Positions 25,151-34,410 of a stretch of 64,000 bases of DNA are shown in pieces. The stretch comes from Lewinellaceae bacterium (lineage in GTDB: Bacteria; Bacteroidota; Bacteroidia; Chitinophagales; Saprospiraceae), in NCBI GenBank assembly GCA_016716135.1, contig JADJWX010000009.1, positions 229,233 to 293,232 on the forward strand, given 5' to 3'. Every line of letters starts with the position of its first letter. The first letter of the stretch is position 1. A model generated the notes under the pieces. The model made no database searches. It worked only from the letters and a program-made list of their open reading frames with translations, and was not told the DNA's origin. A program made the position numbers and the translations under genes.

Positions 25151-26788
25151 TTCCGGTCTGCCACAAGCCGGCGTGCCCGATTAGCAATATCCCAGGCGGT
25201 GTAAAATGCCAGTTGCGCCCGTTTTGCCGCAGCGGCAGCGTCAATTTTATCTGCCGTATCGCTTGCCTTGTGGTAGTCGGCATGGGTGCCGTTGAAATAA
25301 AAAATGGCCGGAATTCCCCGCTCAGCAAAATTGTAATGGTCGCTGCGCTGATAATAACGGTTCGGATCATTTTTGTCGTTGAACTTGTAGTCGAGCTCCA
25401 GGTTTGTGTAATTGGAATTGGCGTATTCATTGATTTCGTGCAACTCCGAACTCAGGCGGTCCGAACCGATCACGTACATAATCGGGATTGCCGGCATGGC
25501 GCTCGTCAATTCGGCCGATCATGTCGATATTGATATCCACCACGGTTTTATCCAGCGGGAAAAGCGGAAAATCCACGTAAAACTCCGAGCCCAGCAAGCC
25601 TTTTTCCTCGCCACTTACCAGCATGCAGACGACGCTCCGTTTTGGGCCTACGCCGTCTTTTTTTGCCTGTGCAAAGGCGCGCGCGATTTCAATAACCCCT
25701 GACGTACCGGAAGCATTGTCATCGGCGCCATTGTAAACGACATCTTCCACTTTGCCCAGGTGATCGTAATGCGCCGTAATGAAAACATATTCGTTTTTTA
25801 ATGCTTCATCGATGCCTTCAATCAAGCCGATCACATTGGCGCCAGCAAGCGTTTGTACTTTCTTGTCGAGCTGTACTTCAAATTTGGTCTTAAACCGGAT
25901 CGCCTTGAAGCCTTCGCCATTTTTCTGAGCGGCCAATGCTTCGGCAACCTTCCCGGCTTTTTTATCTAAAAGAGTATTTGCTACTTCTTCCGAAATAAAA
26001 ATGTTGTTTGCCAGGGCATTCGATGCACCGGCTTCCCCGGAAAACGCCGGACGCCAACCCCGGCTCGAAAGTTCCCGCCGGTTTTCCCGCACATTTTTTT
26101 CAAATTCCGGATCAACGATCAGCACCAGCGAAGCCCCTTTCCGGGTGGCAACCTGAACCTTTTTTTTCCAATCCAAAGACCAGGCCGAGCGAAACTGCGT
26201 ACCGCTGACCAAAAAATTGCCGTTGCTTAGCTGCGGTTCACCGGCATACATCAGGACGACCTTTCCTTTGACATCAGCGGAAGCGTAATCGTCGTAGTTA
26301 TTATCCTGAATGCCATAACCGACAAAAACGGCATCTTTAAATTCAGCCTTCAGGTTGGCCAAGTTGGAGGTGGGATAGACATAAAAGTCGGTCCGATTTT
26401 TCAGATTTTTTTCTCCAACCGTCATGCCGAGCTCCGTCCAGGAATCGCGTTGCAGTTTAAAATGCTGGAAATACGTTTTCTTGTCGGCAACCGGCGGCAG
26501 GCCCATTTCTTCAAATTGCCGGGCGATAAAATCGGCGGCGATGCGCTGCCCGTCTTCGCCTGTTTCCCGCCCTTGCATGGCATCGGATGCCAGGGTATCG
26601 ATCAGCCATTTTAGCCGGTCGGCGCGGATGGCCTCGCCATAGAGTTTGCCATCCGGGATTTTTGCGGAAAACCGCCTGGCCGAAGTAATTGCCTGTACGG
26701 CAGAATCGCTTATCGTGAGCGGTTGTGCTTGTGTTGCGGTTGAAAAACCGATCAGGGCAAGGAATGCCCAAAGTGTAATTTGTTTCAT
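25147..26788 (-). pseudogene. M28-family metallopeptidase, interrupted by a frameshift
   Basis: Secreted zinc aminopeptidase-like protein; with two bases restored it would have 547 residues. Start chosen at 26788, which begins the signal peptide MKQITLWAFLALIGFSTATQAQ. Zinc ligands in the upstream frame are His in TAHYDHLGK, Asp in NGADDNASG, Glu in SGEEKGLLGSE and Asp in INIDMIGRID. The last His ligand (YQRSDHYNF) is in the other frame, carried by 25147-25509. The break is near 25471-25480: DNA reads TATGTACGTG where relatives' NPDYVYVIGSD would need TATGTGTACGTG, so a GT seems lost. Both halves are otherwise intact with no stop or decay. It is either a recent mutation or an error in the sequence. 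Confidence 0.85.
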
Positions 26789-26866
26789 AAAATCGTACTG
26801 GAAAACCATTTGAAAAAAATATCGATGGTGCCGGATTCGAATTGAGAGTTTGTCCAAAATATCAAC

Positions 26867-27298
26867 TTAGCTGCAGGCAATTTTATTGACCCGGTTTTCA
26901 TGCCGCCCGCCATCAAATTCGGTGCGAATAAAAATACGGACCATGGCCTGCGCCAATATTTCCGGAACAAAGCGGGCCGGAATGGCAATCACGTTTGCAT
27001 TATTGTGGTGCCGGGCCAGCGACGCAATTTCTTCCGTCCAGCATACCGCGCACCGGATGCCTTTGTGTTTGTTCGCCGTCATGGCAACACCATTGGCGCT
27101 GCCGCAGATCACGATGCCGAAATCAGCCCCGCCATTTTCAACGGCCTCAGCAACCGCATGCGCAAAATCCGGGTAATCCACCGAGTCCGGCGAATGGGTG
27201 CCAAAGTCCTGAACCATATGGCCCTGACCTTGCAACATGGAAATTAAACCGTCTTTGTATGGAAATCCTGCATGATCGCAACCAATTGCTATTTTCAT
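26867..27298 (-). CDS. rpiB: ribose-5-phosphate isomerase B
   Basis: This enzyme interconverts ribose 5-phosphate and ribulose 5-phosphate in the pentose phosphate pathway. The start at 27298 begins MKIAIGCDHAGFPYKD, the standard RpiB N-terminus; the frame stays open to 27526 but that extension runs through a palindromic repeat and is not coding. The 143-residue protein contains GTHSPDSVDYPDFA, the active-site Cys stretch GIVICGSANGVAMTANK and HHNNANVIAIPARF. It is divergent from the subtilase gene. RpiB would feed the same pathway as the xylose genes 3 kb away, though they are not in one operon. Confidence 0.95.
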   Translation of the reverse strand: MKIAIGCDHAGFPYKDGLISMLQGQGHMVQDFGTHSPDSVDYPDFAHAVAEAVENGGADFGIVICGSANGVAMTANKHKGIRCAVCWTEEIASLARHHNNANVIAIPARFVPEILAQAMVRIFIRTEFDGGRHENRVNKIACS

Positions 27299-27334
27299 GA
27301 CAATGCGTGATTGAATAGTTAAAATCAGTCTGTT

Positions 27335-27425
27335 TGGCCGGCTCCTGTTCCCGTTTGGTTGAGGGGGGCAAGTGAGGAGGTGACTTGCAGTCACCTCCTC
27401 ACTGGAAACAGGAGCCTGCCGGCTA
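27335..27425. repeat. nested palindrome, family A (GTGAGGAGGTGACT)
   Basis: The core GTGAGGAGGTGACT-TGC-AGTCACCTCCTCAC (27372-27402) has perfect 14-bp arms and a 3-base spacer. It is nested in an outer pair built on GCCGGCTCCTGTT and its complement. A second copy of the core with preceding G-rich stretch lies at 56161-56212. The element occupies the divergent gap between rpiB and the subtilase gene (27299-27598). Confidence 0.85.
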
Positions 27426-27512
27426 AATAGCGCCCAAAGATATGGCTTTGGCAGAAAGCGGGCTTTGCTCATTTTTGCCAATCGCTTAAAGCCGCGTTTG
27501 TTTGGGTAAACG

Positions 27513-27520
27513 TACATTTG
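27513..27520 (+). promoter_or_regulatory. candidate -7 box (TACATTTG) of the subtilase gene
   Basis: TACATTTG matches TAnnTTTG and lies 79 bases before the chosen ATG at 27599. This also argues that the in-frame extension to 27518 is not translated. Confidence 0.45.
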
Positions 27521-27598
27521 GCCCAAGTGTTCTACTTACGGGTCCTCGAATTGGCCAATGTTCAATATTTTCCCTTCATCCGAAGTTTTTGTTCTGCT

Positions 27599-29395
27599 AT
27601 GTCAAAATTTCTGCTTTCAATTTGTATTGTAATCTTCTGTTTATCAACAGGTTTCTCCCAAAAATCTCATGAAACGGCAACGCGAAAAATTGCCCCCGAC
27701 GTTCAAATGACCCTGAAACAGGAAAACAGGGCCAACGTCCTGGTAATTTTCCGGGAACAGGCCGACCTCCGCAATGCGGATCATATCCATGGAAAAACGG
27801 CTAAAGCCCGGTTTGTTTTTGACCGCCTGCAGCAAACGGCTGCCAACAGCCAGACCAACGCGCTGCGCATTACGCGGGCTTCCAATGCATATGTCAATAG
27901 TTTTTACCTCGTCAATGCCCTTGCCGTCCGGCACGCCGACGCCAGCCTGATCGAAAGCCTGGCCCGCCTGCCGGAAGTGGCCCGCATCGCGGCCGACCCG
28001 GAAATTCCGTTTGAGCAACCGGACTTCGCCCCGGCTCCGGTCGCCCAGCGCGGCGCCGTGGAATGGGGTATCGAAAAAATCAATGCCCCGGCAGTGTGGG
28101 CGCTCGGCTATACCGGCCAGGGCATTACTGTGGCCGGCGCCGATACCGGCTACGAGTGGGCGCACCCTGCCATTCAACCGCATTACAGGGGCTATAACAA
28201 ATCCGACGGCTCGGCCGACCACAACTACAACTGGCACGACGCCATCCACGCAATCAGCCCCCTCAGCAACGACAGCATTCCCGACCCCTCCAACAACCCC
28301 TGCGGCGTGAATTCCGTGGTACCATGCGACGATAACAACCACGGCACCCACACCATGGGTACCATGGTGGGCGACGACGGCAACGGCAACCAGATTGGCG
28401 TGGCACCCGGGGCCGACTGGATCGCCTGCCGGAATATGGAACGCGGCAACGGCGCCCCATCCAGTTATATCGAGTGCTTCGAATGGTTTTTGGCGCCCAC
28501 CGACCTCAACGGCGAAAACCCCGATGTGCTCCAAGCGCCGCATGTCATCAACAACTCCTGGTATTGCTCGGTCGGCGAAGGCTGCACCGACCTCAGTGTG
28601 AACGAACTGATGCATTTGGCCGTACAAAACCTTCGCGCGTCCGGTGTGGTGGTGGTCGTGAGCAACGGCAACAAAGGCGGCCTGGGTTGCAACGCGACCA
28701 ATGACCCCCCGGCGTATTTTGAAGAGAGTTTTAGCGTAGGCGCTACGGAAAGCAACGACACCATCACCGGATTCAGCACCCGCGGATCCGTCCAGATTGA
28801 CGGCAGCGGCCGGATGAAGCCCAATGTGGTGGCGCCCGGCGCCGGTATTCGTTCCAGTATTCGCAATGGCGGGTACGCTCATTTTTGGGGCACCAGCATG
28901 GCAGGGCCCCATGTGGCCGGCGTAGTGGCCCTCGTACTTTCCGCCCGACCTGATCTCGCCGGCGAAGTGGACCTGATTGAGGATATCATCGAACAAACAG
29001 CCGTACCGGGATTCGACACCGTCAACTGCGGCAATGTCAGCGGCATGGCCCATCCCAACAATACCTACGGTTTCGGGCGTGTGGATGCACTCGGCGCCGT
29101 GATGAAGGCAATGATGCTCACCCCGGTAACCGGTCCGGATGCGCCTCCGGTTGATGTGACCGTTATGCCCAACCCGGTGTTGGATGAAGCTGTTTTTTCC
29201 ATTAAAAATCACACCGGAAAGTTCACCGTGCAACTTTTTAACACTGCCGGCCAGCTGATCTATTCGGCTAACCAGGAAACTGCCAATCCGGATTCTATTT
29301 TTCAAATTCCGATGCAAAACCAGGCGCCGGGTGCCTATTTCTGGAAAATCACAACCTCCGGTTTGCTCCGCTCCGGAAAATTTGTGAAGCGATAG
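27599..29395 (+). CDS. secreted subtilisin-like serine protease (S8) with T9SS sorting domain
   Basis: From the ATG at 27599 the protein has 598 residues: signal peptide (MSKFLLSICIVIFCLSTGFSQ), a propeptide region (about 25-140), then the S8 catalytic domain. The triad is Asp182 (GADTGYEW), His248 (NNHGTHTMG) and Ser433 (GTSMAGPHVAG), with the oxyanion Asn in INNSWYCSV. The last 85 or so residues (VTVMPNPVLDEAVFSI ... GAYFWKITTSG, ending SGKFVKR) are a type A T9SS C-terminal sorting domain. The protein should therefore be exported through the type IX system and attached to the surface or released. Nutritional or processing protease; substrate unknown. Confidence 0.95.
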   Translation: MSKFLLSICIVIFCLSTGFSQKSHETATRKIAPDVQMTLKQENRANVLVIFREQADLRNADHIHGKTAKARFVFDRLQQTAANSQTNALRITRASNAYVNSFYLVNALAVRHADASLIESLARLPEVARIAADPEIPFEQPDFAPAPVAQRGAVEWGIEKINAPAVWALGYTGQGITVAGADTGYEWAHPAIQPHYRGYNKSDGSADHNYNWHDAIHAISPLSNDSIPDPSNNPCGVNSVVPCDDNNHGTHTMGTMVGDDGNGNQIGVAPGADWIACRNMERGNGAPSSYIECFEWFLAPTDLNGENPDVLQAPHVINNSWYCSVGEGCTDLSVNELMHLAVQNLRASGVVVVVSNGNKGGLGCNATNDPPAYFEESFSVGATESNDTITGFSTRGSVQIDGSGRMKPNVVAPGAGIRSSIRNGGYAHFWGTSMAGPHVAGVVALVLSARPDLAGEVDLIEDIIEQTAVPGFDTVNCGNVSGMAHPNNTYGFGRVDALGAVMKAMMLTPVTGPDAPPVDVTVMPNPVLDEAVFSIKNHTGKFTVQLFNTAGQLIYSANQETANPDSIFQIPMQNQAPGAYFWKITTSGLLRSGKFVKR

Positions 29396-29493
29396 GCCAT
29401 CGGGTTAGCAATCCTGATTTAAAAAGATATTTTTGCCCGCACTTGAGGCTGTTCCATACTTGCTTCGCCAAATTTGCCCACCGTAGCGTATTC

Positions 29494-29552
29494 TTTTTAC
29501 CGCAAAGGTGCAAAGACGCGGAGAGCGACCATCCGCGTCTTTGCGGTAAAAA
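29494..29552. repeat. palindromic repeat, family C (ACCGCAAAG..GCAAAGACGCG)
   Basis: TTTTTACCGCAAAGGTGCAAAGACGCGGA on the left faces TCCGCGTCTTTGCGGTAAAAA on the right across a short loop (arms given as 29494-29522 and 29532-29552). It is related to the longer copy at 43626-43697 and to a single arm at 57242-57270. It lies in the 222-base gap before the ACMSD gene. Confidence 0.85.
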
Positions 29553-29617
29553 TTTGTCGCATCAGGCTCGGGATTAACCTTTGTGACAGCCTTTCATCAT
29601 TCCAAATCGGACAACCC

Positions 29618-30616
29618 ATGCATAAAATTGACATGCACACCCATATCCTCCCCGAGCGGCTGCCCAATTTTGCCGACAAGTTTGGATATGGCGATTTTAT
29701 TCATCTTGAACACCACAAAAAAGGGTTTGCCCGGATGATGCGTGGGCAGTTTTTTTTCCGGGAAATCGCCAGCAATTGCTGGGACCCCAAAGTCCGGGTC
29801 GGCGAATACCTGCATTTTCAAACCCCCGTCCAGGTAGTTTGCACCATTCCGGTAATGTTTTCGTATTGGGCCAAACCGGCTGATTGTCTCGATTTGTCGC
29901 GTTACCTGAACGACCACCTGGCAGCCATTGTCGAGGACTTCCCGGAGCACTACATCGGCCTGGGTACTATTCCGATGCAAGATACCGACCTGGCTATCCA
30001 GGAGCTGCACCGGCTCCACGAACTGGGTTTTCCGGGTATCCAGATCGGCTCCAACGTCAACCAGCTCAACCTGAACGAAGCACAGTTTTTCCCGATTTTT
30101 CAAGCCTGCCAGGATCTGAACATGGCCGTTTTCGTGCACCCCTGGGAAATGATGGGCTCCGAGCACATCGGCCGGTATTGGCTGCCCTGGCTGGTTGGCA
30201 TGCCTGCCGAAACCAGCCGGGCGATCTGCGCCCTGATTTTCGGCGGTGTCATGGAGCGGCTGCCCAAGCTGCGCTTTTGTTTTGCCCATGCCGGAGGGTC
30301 TTTTTTGCCAACTATCGGGCGCATACAGCACGGCTTTGAATGCCGGCCCGATTTGGTGGCAGTCGATAATGACAAAGCGCCCCGGCATTACCTTGGCAAA
30401 TTCTGGGTAGACTCCGCCACGCACGACCCACAGCTGCTCCGGTACATCCTGGACGTGGCCGGAGAAGACCGGGTTTGCCTCGGCACCGACTATCCCTTTC
30501 CGTTGGGTGACCTGGAAATCGGCACTTTTATCGAACAAATGAACCTGCCGGAGCCCACCGTAGAAAAGATTTTTTATAAAAACACCCTGGAATGGCTCTA
30601 CGGAACCCGGGGGTAA
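29618..30616 (+). CDS. 2-amino-3-carboxymuconate-6-semialdehyde decarboxylase (ACMSD)
   Basis: Zinc-dependent amidohydrolase-fold decarboxylase of the kynurenine route of tryptophan breakdown, diverting carbon from quinolinate/NAD synthesis to picolinate or glutarate. The start at 29618 gives MHKIDMHTHILPERLP with the metal motif H-x-H; the in-frame extension to 29474 crosses a repeat. The 332 residues align by eye with animal ACMSD throughout: FGYGDFIHLEHH, NCWDPKVR, PVMFSYWAKP, VHPWEMM, YWLPWLVGMPAET, CFAHAGGSF and the Asp motif LGTDYPFPLG. No other kynurenine-pathway gene is in the window. It precedes xylB by 50 bases on the same strand. Confidence 0.93.
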   Translation: MHKIDMHTHILPERLPNFADKFGYGDFIHLEHHKKGFARMMRGQFFFREIASNCWDPKVRVGEYLHFQTPVQVVCTIPVMFSYWAKPADCLDLSRYLNDHLAAIVEDFPEHYIGLGTIPMQDTDLAIQELHRLHELGFPGIQIGSNVNQLNLNEAQFFPIFQACQDLNMAVFVHPWEMMGSEHIGRYWLPWLVGMPAETSRAICALIFGGVMERLPKLRFCFAHAGGSFLPTIGRIQHGFECRPDLVAVDNDKAPRHYLGKFWVDSATHDPQLLRYILDVAGEDRVCLGTDYPFPLGDLEIGTFIEQMNLPEPTVEKIFYKNTLEWLYGTRG

Positions 30617-30666
30617 GCCGGCTGCGCTTTCTTCTTTTTTTCTAAAAACACAACCTGGTTCGCAAC

Positions 30667-32148
30667 GTGCTTTTATTAGGCCTTGACATCGGAAGCTCCT
30701 CCGTAAAAGCGGCATTGGTCGATGCCAAATCCGGCGCTACCCTTGGATCAGTATTCTCGCCTGAAACGGAAATGGAGATGCAGGCTCCCCACCCCGGGTG
30801 GGCTGAACAACACCCGGAAATTTGGTGGGAGCATGTGTGCAAAGCCCTGCAAATGCTCCTACACACTACCCGGGCCAATCCGTCGGAAATTGCAGCCATT
30901 GGAATTTCCTACCAGATGCACGGCCTTGTGACACTCGATGCTGCCGGCCAACCGGTTCGCCCGGCCATTATCTGGTGCGACAGCCGGGCAGTTTCTATCG
31001 GAGATGCTGCCTTTCGGGATTTGGGGGAATCCTACTGCCTGAAACACTACCTGAATGGCCCCGGCAACTTTACAGCATCCAAGTTGAAGTGGGTCAAAGA
31101 AAATGAACCGGAAAATTATGCGCGTATCCGCCATTTTATGCTTCCCGGCGATTATATCGCTTTTCGCTTAACCAGCGAAGCCTGCACGACGGTGACCGGA
31201 CTCTCAGAAGGCATTCTTTGGGATTTTGCTGAAAACAAGGTTGCCGACGAACTGCTGAATTACTACGGCATCGAGCGCGACGTTATCCCAGGCATTGCCG
31301 CAAACTTCGAAAATCAGGGGCGGCTTACCCAGACAGCGGCCGATGCCCTGGGGCTCAGGCCCGGCGTGCCTGTAACCTACCGAGCCGGCGATCAGCCCAA
31401 TAATGCCCTGGCGCTCAACGTGCTACGGCCCGGGGAGATCGCCGCGACAGGCGGTACTTCCGGGGTTGTTTACGGCGTGGTAGACCAACTTGTTTCAGAC
31501 GCCCAAAACCGGGTGAACAGTTTCGCGCATGTCAACCACCGGGTAAAAATTCCGCGAATCGGCGTGCTCCTGTGCATCAACGGCTCCGGCATTCAATACA
31601 GCTGGATGCGGCGGCAAATGGCACAAGACGGCATTTCCTACGCAGCGATGGAACAACTGGCTGCCACCACTCCCGTTGGTTCCGACGGGCTTTGCATCAT
31701 TCCGTTTGGCAATGGCGCCGAGCGTATGCTTGGCAATCAAAACATTGGCGCACAAATCGCCAATCTCCATTTCAACCGGCATAACCGGGCGCATTTTTAC
31801 CGCGCCGCGCTCGAAGGCATAGCTTTTTCGTTTGTATACGGCATGAAAATCCTGCGCAGTTTGGGCCTCGAACTTTCCATCATACGGGTTGGAAATGACA
31901 ACTTGTTCCAATCAGACATCTTCTCAAGCACGATCGCCGAACTGCTCGGTTGCCGGATCGAAATGATCGAAACTACCGGCGCCGTGGGGGCAGCCATCGC
32001 CTCGGGAGTAGGCATCGGCTTGTGGGCTGATCCCGGCGAGGGACTGGGGGCACAGCAGCGGGTAAAAATTTATGAACCTGAAAATAAAACCGGCCCGTAC
32101 AGCAACGCTTACGAACAGTGGGCCAACTACCTGAAAAAAGCAATTTGA
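30667..32148 (+). CDS. xylB: xylulokinase
   Basis: FGGY-family sugar kinase phosphorylating xylulose to xylulose 5-phosphate. It begins with GTG at 30667 (M-L-L-L-G-L-D-I-G-S), immediately giving the phosphate-1 loop GLDIGSSSVKAALVD. It has 493 residues. Further motifs are SYQMHGLVTLD (substrate contact typical of XylB), WCDSRA, GDQPNNALALNVL with the catalytic Asp, and GGTSGVVYGV. The downstream neighbour is xylose isomerase, 58 bases away, so the two form the core xylose catabolic pair. No xylose transporter or regulator gene lies beside them. Confidence 0.95.
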   Translation: MLLLGLDIGSSSVKAALVDAKSGATLGSVFSPETEMEMQAPHPGWAEQHPEIWWEHVCKALQMLLHTTRANPSEIAAIGISYQMHGLVTLDAAGQPVRPAIIWCDSRAVSIGDAAFRDLGESYCLKHYLNGPGNFTASKLKWVKENEPENYARIRHFMLPGDYIAFRLTSEACTTVTGLSEGILWDFAENKVADELLNYYGIERDVIPGIAANFENQGRLTQTAADALGLRPGVPVTYRAGDQPNNALALNVLRPGEIAATGGTSGVVYGVVDQLVSDAQNRVNSFAHVNHRVKIPRIGVLLCINGSGIQYSWMRRQMAQDGISYAAMEQLAATTPVGSDGLCIIPFGNGAERMLGNQNIGAQIANLHFNRHNRAHFYRAALEGIAFSFVYGMKILRSLGLELSIIRVGNDNLFQSDIFSSTIAELLGCRIEMIETTGAVGAAIASGVGIGLWADPGEGLGAQQRVKIYEPENKTGPYSNAYEQWANYLKKAI

Positions 32149-32206
32149 CCGTTGCCCGCAACCTGCATTTCTGGAAAAACAAACCGATAAATTAACGGAA
32201 GTAAAA

Positions 32207-33553
32207 ATGGCAAATTTGAATCCGATAAATCTTACCACCGGCCAAACGGAATATTTTAAAGGCGTTGGCAAAATCCGCTTTGAAGGCCCCGAAAGCGACA
32301 ACCCCATGGCCTACCGCTACTACGATGAGCACAAGCTGGTTGGCGGCAAAACCATGCGCGAGCACCTGAAATTTGCAGTGGCATACTGGCATTCGCTCTG
32401 CGGCACCGGCGGCGATCCGTTCGGCCCGGGCACCAAAGCCTTCCCCTGGCTTCAGGCCGGTGACCCGGTTCAACAGGCCAAAGACAAAATGGACGCCGCG
32501 TTCGAGCTGATCACCAAACTTGGCCTGCCCTACTTTTGCTTTCACGATTTTGATCTGATTGCGGAAGGCGACTCGCTTGCTGAAAATGAAAAACGCCTGC
32601 AAACCATCGGGGCATACGCCAAAGAAAAAATGGCGGCCTCCGGGGTTCAACTCCTGTGGGGTACCGCCAATTTGTTCAGCCACCCGCGCTACATGAACGG
32701 CGCCGCTACGAATCCCGACTTTGCCGTGGTTACCCATGCCGGCGCCCAAGTGAAAATGGCCCTTGACCTGACCATCGAACTGGGCGGCGAAAACTACGTT
32801 TTCTGGGGCGGCCGGGAAGGCTACCAGTCCCTGCTGAACACCGACATGAAACGCGAGCTGGCACACATGGCCCGCTTCCTGCACCTGGCGAAAGATTATG
32901 CCCGCCAGCAGGGATTCAAAGGCACTTTTTTCATCGAACCCAAACCGATGGAGCCCAGCAAGCACCAGTATGATTTTGATTCAGCAACGGTGATCGGCTT
33001 TCTGCGGGAATATGATCTTCTCGACGATTTCAAACTCAACGTTGAGGTCAACCACGCTACACTGGCCTTGCATAGTTTTCAGCATGAGCTACAGGTGGCG
33101 GCCAATGCCGGCGCACTGGGCAGCATCGATGCCAACCGTGGCGACTACCAGAACGGCTGGGATACCGACCAGTTTCCAAACAATATCCTGGAAATCACGG
33201 AAGCCATGCTGGTCATTCTTGAATCCGGCGGCTTGCAGGGCGGCGGGATCAACTTCGACGCCAAGACCCGGCGCAATTCCACCGACCTGGACGACCTATT
33301 CCACGCCCACATCGGCGGTATTGATGTGTTCGCACGGGCATTGCTGGCCGCAGATGCCATTTTATCAAAATCGGCCTACCGGCAAATGCGGCGGGAGCGG
33401 TATGCTTCCTTCGATTCGGGCGACGGGCAGGCCTTCGAATCGGGAAAATTGCAGCTCACCGACCTGGCGCGCATTGCGGGCCGCAACGGCGAACCGGAAA
33501 TCAGAAGTGGGAAGCAGGAGCTGTTTGAAAACTTGGTGAACCGGTATGTGTAA
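32207..33553 (+). CDS. xylA: xylose isomerase
   Basis: This enzyme converts D-xylose to D-xylulose with two divalent metals. At 448 residues it is of the longer, class II type. Visible signatures are FCFHDFDLIAEG (catalytic His-Asp about 108-110), LLWGTANLFSHPRYMNGA, VFWGGREGYQSLLNTD, the metal-binding FIEPKPMEPSKHQYDFD (about 244-260), NVEVNHATLA and the GGINFDAKTRR loop. It ends NLVNRYV. It follows xylB and is the last gene of that pair; the next gene, an esterase, starts 56 bases later and may be co-transcribed, which would fit plant-polysaccharide use. Confidence 0.97.
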   Translation: MANLNPINLTTGQTEYFKGVGKIRFEGPESDNPMAYRYYDEHKLVGGKTMREHLKFAVAYWHSLCGTGGDPFGPGTKAFPWLQAGDPVQQAKDKMDAAFELITKLGLPYFCFHDFDLIAEGDSLAENEKRLQTIGAYAKEKMAASGVQLLWGTANLFSHPRYMNGAATNPDFAVVTHAGAQVKMALDLTIELGGENYVFWGGREGYQSLLNTDMKRELAHMARFLHLAKDYARQQGFKGTFFIEPKPMEPSKHQYDFDSATVIGFLREYDLLDDFKLNVEVNHATLALHSFQHELQVAANAGALGSIDANRGDYQNGWDTDQFPNNILEITEAMLVILESGGLQGGGINFDAKTRRNSTDLDDLFHAHIGGIDVFARALLAADAILSKSAYRQMRRERYASFDSGDGQAFESGKLQLTDLARIAGRNGEPEIRSGKQELFENLVNRYV

Positions 33554-33609
33554 ATACTGATCAACCGCCGCTGCATTTCCGGGTACCGGAGTTATGTGAA
33601 TTTTGACCG

Positions 33610-34395
33610 ATGAAAAAACAGCATATGAAACACCTGTGGAACTACAGAATATTCCTCTTCTTTTTTCTCCTTCTACTGGCTTGCCTCCCACCGAAGAAGC
33701 CCATAAAAGTGTACCTGATCGGCGATTCGACCATGTGCGAGTATCCGGTCTCCAGGGCGCCTCTTACCGGCTGGGGAATGCCCTTCAGCCTGTTTTTTGA
33801 TTCGACAGTCACTGTGGACAACAGGGCGCGCGGCGGGAGAAGTACGCGGACATTTATCAGTGAAAACCGCTGGCAACCGATCGCCGATAGTTTGCAGGCT
33901 GGCGATTATGTTTTCATACAATTCGGGCATAATGACGGCGCGAAGGGAGCGCGCTACAAAGCCCGGTACACGCCGGTTCCGGATTACAAGACCAACCTGA
34001 TCAAATTCATTTCGGAAACCAGAGAAAAAATGGCGATACCTGTTTTGATCACCCCGGTGGCCCGGAGGAATTTTGACGCTGAAGGAAATATCAAAGAATC
34101 GCACACGGAGTATTCCGCCGCCGTGCGGGAAGTTGGCAAGGCAAATGAAGTACCTGTCATTGATCTGGATGCACGCAGTTGCGAATTATTGCAGGAGATC
34201 GGCCCGGTTTATTCAAAAATGCTGTTCATGCAATTAGATTCTTTGGAGCACCCGAATTATCCAGGCGGCCTGGATGACAACACGCATTTCAATGAATATG
34301 GCGCCCGCAGAATGGCAGAATTGGTTTTAGCAGAGATCAGAGCCCAAAATTTTGAATTAGCCGAACGCATCATTCAGGTTCCTGAAAAGAAATAA
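33610..34395 (+). CDS. SGNH/GDSL esterase, rhamnogalacturonan acetylesterase-like lipoprotein
   Basis: The 261-residue protein has a signal with lipobox LLLLAC (Cys about 26), so it is probably a lipoprotein. SGNH blocks: the nucleophile Ser in YLIGDSTMCEYP (block I), NRARGGRSTRTF (block II Gly), VFIQFGHNDG (block III Asn) and DDNTHFNEYGA (block V with catalytic Asp and His). These match rhamnogalacturonan acetylesterases (CE12-like), which remove acetyl groups from pectin. Position behind xylB-xylA supports plant cell-wall sugar use. The Met at codon 6 is another possible start. Confidence 0.88.
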   Translation: MKKQHMKHLWNYRIFLFFFLLLLACLPPKKPIKVYLIGDSTMCEYPVSRAPLTGWGMPFSLFFDSTVTVDNRARGGRSTRTFISENRWQPIADSLQAGDYVFIQFGHNDGAKGARYKARYTPVPDYKTNLIKFISETREKMAIPVLITPVARRNFDAEGNIKESHTEYSAAVREVGKANEVPVIDLDARSCELLQEIGPVYSKMLFMQLDSLEHPNYPGGLDDNTHFNEYGARRMAELVLAEIRAQNFELAERIIQVPEKK

Positions 34396-34410
34396 TCAGG
34401 TTCTCCAAGA

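Noticed and set aside
27644..29317. 557-codon open frame on the minus strand opposite the subtilase
   Set aside because: Long shadow of the catalytic gene; its sequence is low-complexity Gly/His/Val text with no domain.
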